Part shown: positions 60,477 to 64,000 of the stretch, one piece after another
How the letters are laid out: every line of letters begins with the position of its first letter
How positions within the stretch are numbered: position 1 is the stretch's first letter
Source of the DNA: Acidaminobacter sp.
GTDB taxonomy: Bacteria > Bacillota_A > Clostridia > Peptostreptococcales > Acidaminobacteraceae
NCBI GenBank assembly: GCA_009881125.1
Contig: WXFH01000029.1
Coordinates: 1 to 64,000 of the forward strand
Direction of reading: 5' to 3'
DNA length: 64,000 nucleotides
Translations under genes and position numbers: made by a program
The notes under the pieces: model-generated
The model's database searches: none
The model's input: only the letters and a program-made list of their open reading frames with translations
Told to the model about the DNA's origin: nothing

Positions 60477-61493
60477 GTGCAAATAAGAAAATATTTGAAC
60501 CTGTTTCTAATAATAATTGCCATGCTGGTCTTCACGGGCTGCGTGTCCGAACAGGACTTCACGGCAGTGGACCCTGGGGCGACGGACGCCGTGATTATCG
60601 AGATCCCCTCCGGTTCCACCGCAAAGTCCATTGGGGCCTTGCTGGAATCCGAAGGGCTGATCCGCAGCGCGGACGCCTTTGTCAAAAAGGTCAAAGACAT
60701 GGACGCCGCCGCGGCGCTTCAAGCAGGGCAGTATCAGTTCTCGAAAGCCATGTCCGTTGAGGAGGTAGTTAAAGTCGTTTCCGGTGGCGAAGTCTACCGA
60801 AATACCTTCAAAGTGGTCGTCCCGGAAGGCTTTGAAGTCGTCCAGATCGCAGAGCGCTTGTCTGCCGATGGTCACATTGACAAAGACCTGTTCTACAAAG
60901 AACTAAAGACGGGGGACTTCGACTACAAATTTCTGTCACCCGAAGACCGCGACACCAATCTGGAAGGCTTTTTATTCCCGGCAACCTATACCTTTGACGT
61001 TGGGACCTCCGAGCACGACATTATAGATGCCATGCTGAAGAAGTTCGATGAGGTATTCAAAGCCGAGTATTACACCCAGGCGGAAAGCTTAGGCCTAACC
61101 GTCCGCGAGGTCATCACCATGGCCTCCATTGTAGAGCGAGAAGCCATGGTCCATGATGAGCGGCCTGTTGTTGCAGGGGTCTTCTATAATCGCATTAAGA
61201 CCAAAATGGCCCTTCAGTCCTGCGCCACCGTCCAGTACATCCTGGGCGAGCGCAAGGAAGTGCTTTCCAACGCGGATATCGCTATAGACAACCCATACAA
61301 TACCTACAAATACCCTGGCCTCCCGCCGGCGCCTATTGCGTCTCCGGGTGAGCGCTCCATTAAAGCCGCCTTGTATCCGGCGGACACGGAATATTTCTAC
61401 TTCGTCACCACCAATTTGGGAGATGGGTCTCATTATTTCTCAAAGACCTACGATGAGCATCTTCAGGCCATTGAACGGAGCAAGCAGAACTGA
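60477..61493 (+). CDS. mltG: Endolytic murein transglycosylase MltG
   Basis: The 338-aa protein has a short N-terminal membrane anchor ending in a lipobox-like FTGC, a LysM-like domain and the YceG/MltG catalytic domain with ITMASIVEREA (catalytic Glu), NRIKTKMALQSCATVQYILG and PYNTYKYPGLPPAPIASPG. It cuts nascent peptidoglycan. GTG 60477 is the start, with GCGAGGTG upstream. The stop TGA overlaps an ATG of the next frame. Confidence 0.94.
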   Translation: MQIRKYLNLFLIIIAMLVFTGCVSEQDFTAVDPGATDAVIIEIPSGSTAKSIGALLESEGLIRSADAFVKKVKDMDAAAALQAGQYQFSKAMSVEEVVKVVSGGEVYRNTFKVVVPEGFEVVQIAERLSADGHIDKDLFYKELKTGDFDYKFLSPEDRDTNLEGFLFPATYTFDVGTSEHDIIDAMLKKFDEVFKAEYYTQAESLGLTVREVITMASIVEREAMVHDERPVVAGVFYNRIKTKMALQSCATVQYILGERKEVLSNADIAIDNPYNTYKYPGLPPAPIASPGERSIKAALYPADTEYFYFVTTNLGDGSHYFSKTYDEHLQAIERSKQN

Positions 61494-61513
61494 TGGGGGC
61501 GGGGGAGAATATA

Positions 61514-62152
61514 GTGAATCCCGCACTGGTTGCGGCGCTGCAGACTTTAACACCTACTCATGATCCATTTCTTAAAAGCCTGGAAGCCTACGCCGCAGAG
61601 CACCGGGTGCCCATCCTTCAGCCAGAAAGCGCTCAGCTTCTGGAGCTCCTGACGGCTATGAAAAAGCCTAAGCACGTCCTTGAAATTGGAACTGCTATTG
61701 GTTACTCCGCCGTCAGAATGGCCATAGCAATGGGTGAAGGCAAGATCACAACCATTGAAAAAAGCCCTGAGATGTTAGAACTTGCAAAGACCACTTTTGA
61801 AAATGCAAAGACGAACGTCGTCTTTGAGCAGCTGGAAGGGGATGCCGCGGAGGTTTTAAAACACTTAAAGCCTTCTGACTTGTATGACCTCGTTTTCATA
61901 GACGCCGCCAAAAGCCACTATAAAACCTATTTTGACTTGGTAACCCCTATGCTGGCCCCTGGCGCTCTGGTCATCTCTGACAACGTTCTATTCAGAGGCC
62001 TGATCGCCGACGACCAACCCGTAGACAAGCGCTTCAAGACCATTGCGAAGAATTTAAAAGCCTATTTAGCCTATCTGATGGCTCATGAGGACTTTATTAC
62101 CTCTTTGGTCCCAATTGGGGATGGTTTTGCAGTGAGTCTTTCGCGAAAGTAG
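61514..62152 (+). CDS. trmR: tRNA 5-hydroxyuridine methyltransferase TrmR (class I O-methyltransferase)
   Basis: The product (about 212 aa) is a SAM-dependent O-methyltransferase with VLEIGTAIGYSAVRMA (motif I), DLVFIDAAKSHYKTYFDLV and ALVISDNVLFRG. Its Bacillus orthologue TrmR methylates 5-hydroxyuridine-34 in tRNA, and the neighbour encodes a U32 protein of the hydroxylation step. GGGGGAG at 61501-61507 spaces well to GTG 61514; ATG 61493, coupled to the mltG stop, is the alternative. Confidence 0.88.
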   Translation: MNPALVAALQTLTPTHDPFLKSLEAYAAEHRVPILQPESAQLLELLTAMKKPKHVLEIGTAIGYSAVRMAIAMGEGKITTIEKSPEMLELAKTTFENAKTNVVFEQLEGDAAEVLKHLKPSDLYDLVFIDAAKSHYKTYFDLVTPMLAPGALVISDNVLFRGLIADDQPVDKRFKTIAKNLKAYLAYLMAHEDFITSLVPIGDGFAVSLSRK

Positions 62153-62178
62153 CTTTGTTGAGGGAGTAACGCCGGTGC

Positions 62179-62207
62179 GGTGACAGGTAACTTCGTTACC
62201 TGTCACC
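62179..62207. repeat. Perfect GGTGACAGGTAAC hairpin
   Basis: A 13-bp perfect inverted repeat around TTC (GGTGACAGGTAAC/GTTACCTGTCACC), 27 bp after trmR. It is a relative of the GGTGCCTGTCACC palindromes. Confidence 0.9.
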
Positions 62208-62267
62208 CTCTTAGAATAAATCACTTAACACGTAACGCACCCCATCCCCACTGTTGAAGTTAAATAA

Positions 62268-62317
62268 GGGTGACAGGCACCAATAGGCCAAAGTCAGTCT
62301 ATTGGTGCCTGTCACCC
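62268..62317. repeat. Perfect 19-bp hairpin of GGTGCCTGTCACC type
   Basis: GGGTGACAGGCACCAATAG pairs perfectly with CTATTGGTGCCTGTCACCC across a 12-nt loop. The inner CAATAGG resembles the CTATTG of the extended REP-like element. It lies 67 bp before the U32 gene. Confidence 0.92.
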
Positions 62318-62383
62318 CCCTTTAAAACAGTCACTTCGCATCCATCGTACCCCATCCCCACGCCGCAAGAAAGGAAAATCCCC

Positions 62384-63619
62384 ATGCAAAAAAAACCCGA
62401 ACTCCTCGCCCCGGCCGGCGACCTGGAAAAACTCAAATTTGCCCTTCATTACGGCGCAGATGCCGTTTATATTGGCGGGCAAACCTTTGGCCTTCGCGCC
62501 AGCGCCAAAAACTTCTCCTTTGAGGAGATGCAGGCGGGCGTTGCCTATGCCCATGAACGCGGCAAGAAGGTTTATCTGACCCTCAACATCATTCCACACA
62601 ATGAGGATTTAGCGCTGCTGGATGCCTACATTGAGGACATTGGCAAGATCCCTTTTGATGCCCTCATTCTGTCGGATCCCGGCACTATGATGATGGTCAG
62701 GGAAAAACTGCCTAACTATGAAATCCACCTGAGTACTCAGGCCAACAATACAAACTTCATGAGTGCCAGGTTCTGGCACGCCCAAGGTGTCTCCAGAGTC
62801 ATTCTGGCGAGGGAACTCTCCTTCAAAGAAATTGAAGAGACGATCTCAAAATCTCCGGAGGATCTGGAATTTGAATCCTTCATCCATGGCGCCATGTGTA
62901 TTTCCTATTCCGGCAGATGTCTGCTGTCCAATTACATGGCAGATCGCGACGCCAACCGCGGAGACTGCGCCCAGGCCTGCAGATGGAAATACAGGCTCGT
63001 GGAAGAGAAGCGCCCCAATGAATTTTATCCCGTTGAAGAAACAGATCAAGGCACCTTTTTCTTCAATTCCAAGGACCTCTGTATGATTGGCTACATTCCG
63101 GAGCTGATTCAATCCGGTCTCGTCAGCCTCAAAATTGAAGGCCGCATGAAGAGCATCTATTACGTCGCGAATATCATTAGAGTCTACAGACGCGCCATCG
63201 ACCGCTATTACGCGGATCCAGAAAATTACAAGTTCGTTCCGGAGGATCTGAAGGAAATTCAAAAGGCCAGCCACCGCGAATTTACCACCGGCTTCTTCTT
63301 TGATAAGCCGGACAAAAACGATCAGCTCTATCACAATTCCAGCTATGTCAGGGGTTATGATTTTGTGGGCGTTGTCCGGGACTACGATCCCCAGACCAAA
63401 CTGGCCACCATTGAACAGAGAAACCGCATGCTGATTGGCGAAGAGATCGAAGTCATGAGGCAGGCAAATGGCGACTATCGTCAAAAAATTGAAATCATGC
63501 TGAATGAGAAGGACGAGCCTATCGACAGCGCGCCCCACGCTCAAATGATTTTGAAAATGAAGATGGCCGAGCCGGTTCAGCCGCTGGATATTCTAAGACG
63601 TGAAAGGGAAGGGGACTGA
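62384..63619 (+). CDS. trhP: U32-family protein, TrhP-like tRNA hydroxylation enzyme
   Basis: The 411-aa protein is a peptidase U32-family member with ELLAPAGDLEKLKFALHYGADAVY and the signature FIHGAMCISYSGRCLLSNY...RGDCAQACRW bearing four conserved Cys. These are not peptidases; bacterial TrhP uses prephenate-dependent chemistry to make 5-hydroxyuridine in tRNA, and TrmR then methylates it. ATG 62384 follows AAAGGA at 62371-62376; the longer frame runs through a hairpin and is rejected. Confidence 0.93.
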   Translation: MQKKPELLAPAGDLEKLKFALHYGADAVYIGGQTFGLRASAKNFSFEEMQAGVAYAHERGKKVYLTLNIIPHNEDLALLDAYIEDIGKIPFDALILSDPGTMMMVREKLPNYEIHLSTQANNTNFMSARFWHAQGVSRVILARELSFKEIEETISKSPEDLEFESFIHGAMCISYSGRCLLSNYMADRDANRGDCAQACRWKYRLVEEKRPNEFYPVEETDQGTFFFNSKDLCMIGYIPELIQSGLVSLKIEGRMKSIYYVANIIRVYRRAIDRYYADPENYKFVPEDLKEIQKASHREFTTGFFFDKPDKNDQLYHNSSYVRGYDFVGVVRDYDPQTKLATIEQRNRMLIGEEIEVMRQANGDYRQKIEIMLNEKDEPIDSAPHAQMILKMKMAEPVQPLDILRREREGD

Positions 63620-63625
63620 GTGGTC

Positions 63626-64000
63626 ATGAGTCGACCGATTCTGATTGGCATTGCAGGGGGTACAGGTTCCGGTAAAAGCACCGTGGCGAGAGCGATTTTC
63701 GAGTCTCTGCCTGAAAAGAACATCGCCATTATCATGCAAGACGCGTATTACAAAGATCAGTCCAGTCTCAGCTTTGAAGACCGTGTCAAAACCAATTACG
63801 ATCATCCACTTGCCTTTGACAACGATCTGTTGATCGAACAGCTGAAGAGCCTGTTGGAGGGCAAGTCGATTCATCAGCCACAGTATGATTTCTCCATTCA
63901 CAACCGCATCAAAGAGACTGTCAAAATTGAACCTAAGGACATCATCATCCTGGAGGGCATCATGATTCTGGAGGACAGACGCCTTCGAGAACTCATGGAT
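63626..64000 (+). CDS. udk: Uridine kinase, 5' part (truncated by the window)
   Basis: The first 125 codons encode a P-loop kinase with [46 protein letters not shown] and IILEGIMIL, which is uridine kinase. Position after the U32 gene matches the Firmicute gene order. AAGGGG at 63609-63614 is 11 bp before ATG 63626; GTG 63620 is in frame and could be used instead. Confidence 0.95.
   Translation, partial: MSRPILIGIAGGTGSGKSTVARAIFESLPEKNIAIIMQDAYYKDQSSLSFEDRVKTNYDHPLAFDNDLLIEQLKSLLEGKSIHQPQYDFSIHNRIKETVKIEPKDIIILEGIMILEDRRLRELMD

Overview
The window looks like chromosome of an anaerobic, amino-acid-fermenting Clostridia-type Firmicute (Peptostreptococcales/Acidaminobacter-like; an inference from gene content only). 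Supporting genes are an ornithine racemase, a long-form urocanate hydratase, a selenoprotein read through an in-frame TGA, a YgeY-type hydrolase, a double-cubane-cluster reductase with its ATPase, twin formate/nitrite channels, a T-box-controlled alaS and the Gram-positive block alaS-ireB-ruvX-DUF1292-mltG-trmR-trhP-udk. Base composition is mixed: about 1-6470 and the toxin-antitoxin pair at 51.6-52.3 kb are AT-rich, and most of the rest is GC-rich.

Layout. 0-8 kb: ornithine racemase, a REP-associated tyrosine transposase (RAYT), rarA, a selenoprotein, an unknown two-TM protein, a pyruvate-kinase-C-like protein, azlCD. 8-24 kb: DJ-1, DEAD-box helicase, SRAP protease, hutU, two FNT channels, a large BTAD/AAA/TPR regulator, a pseudouridine synthase, an AI-2E-type permease, lipA. 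24-34 kb: two PhzF enzymes, PAP2 phosphatase, msrA, an MFS transporter, small membrane proteins, and two lipoproteins in one operon. 35-38 kb: double-cubane reductase plus activase, DUF6440, HNH nuclease. 38-41 kb: an alkylation-repair operon (ogt, alkA-like, alkD, adaA). 41-45 kb: iscR-iscS-iscU-mnmA, i.e. Fe-S assembly and tRNA thiolation. 45-52 kb: CorC-type transporter, two DUF1904 proteins, an intact IS200/IS605 element (tnpA+tnpB), YgeY-type hydrolase, acetyltransferase, toxin-antitoxin. 52-64 kb: T-box, alaS and the conserved block ending in a truncated udk.

The most striking content is not a gene. (1) An 11-bp core, GGTCTGACCCC, occurs about 60 times on either strand, alone, in inverted pairs, or in direct tandem arrays whose period differs by locus (27, 28, 31, 32, 35, 36 or 47 bp). 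About a dozen copies are an extended form in which about 16 bp (CGGCTAGCGCCTATTG-like) sits inside the core, making an imperfect hairpin. The family resembles a REP element and a RAYT is present at 1.5-2.6 kb. Copies lie in frame inside many genes; in one FNT paralogue the core replaces the equivalent codons without any length change, and in alkD it forms an in-frame array. (2) An unrelated motif, TGCCGATGGTC, occurs as 33 exact 9-bp cores (GCCGATGGT), inside genes (as Asp-Gly or Thr-Ile-Gly codons) and flanking transcription units in inverted orientation; it is absent from the first 8.9 kb. It behaves like an uptake-signal or HIP1-type genomic word. (3) A probable selenoprotein gene at 4150-4461 is hidden by its TGA codon.
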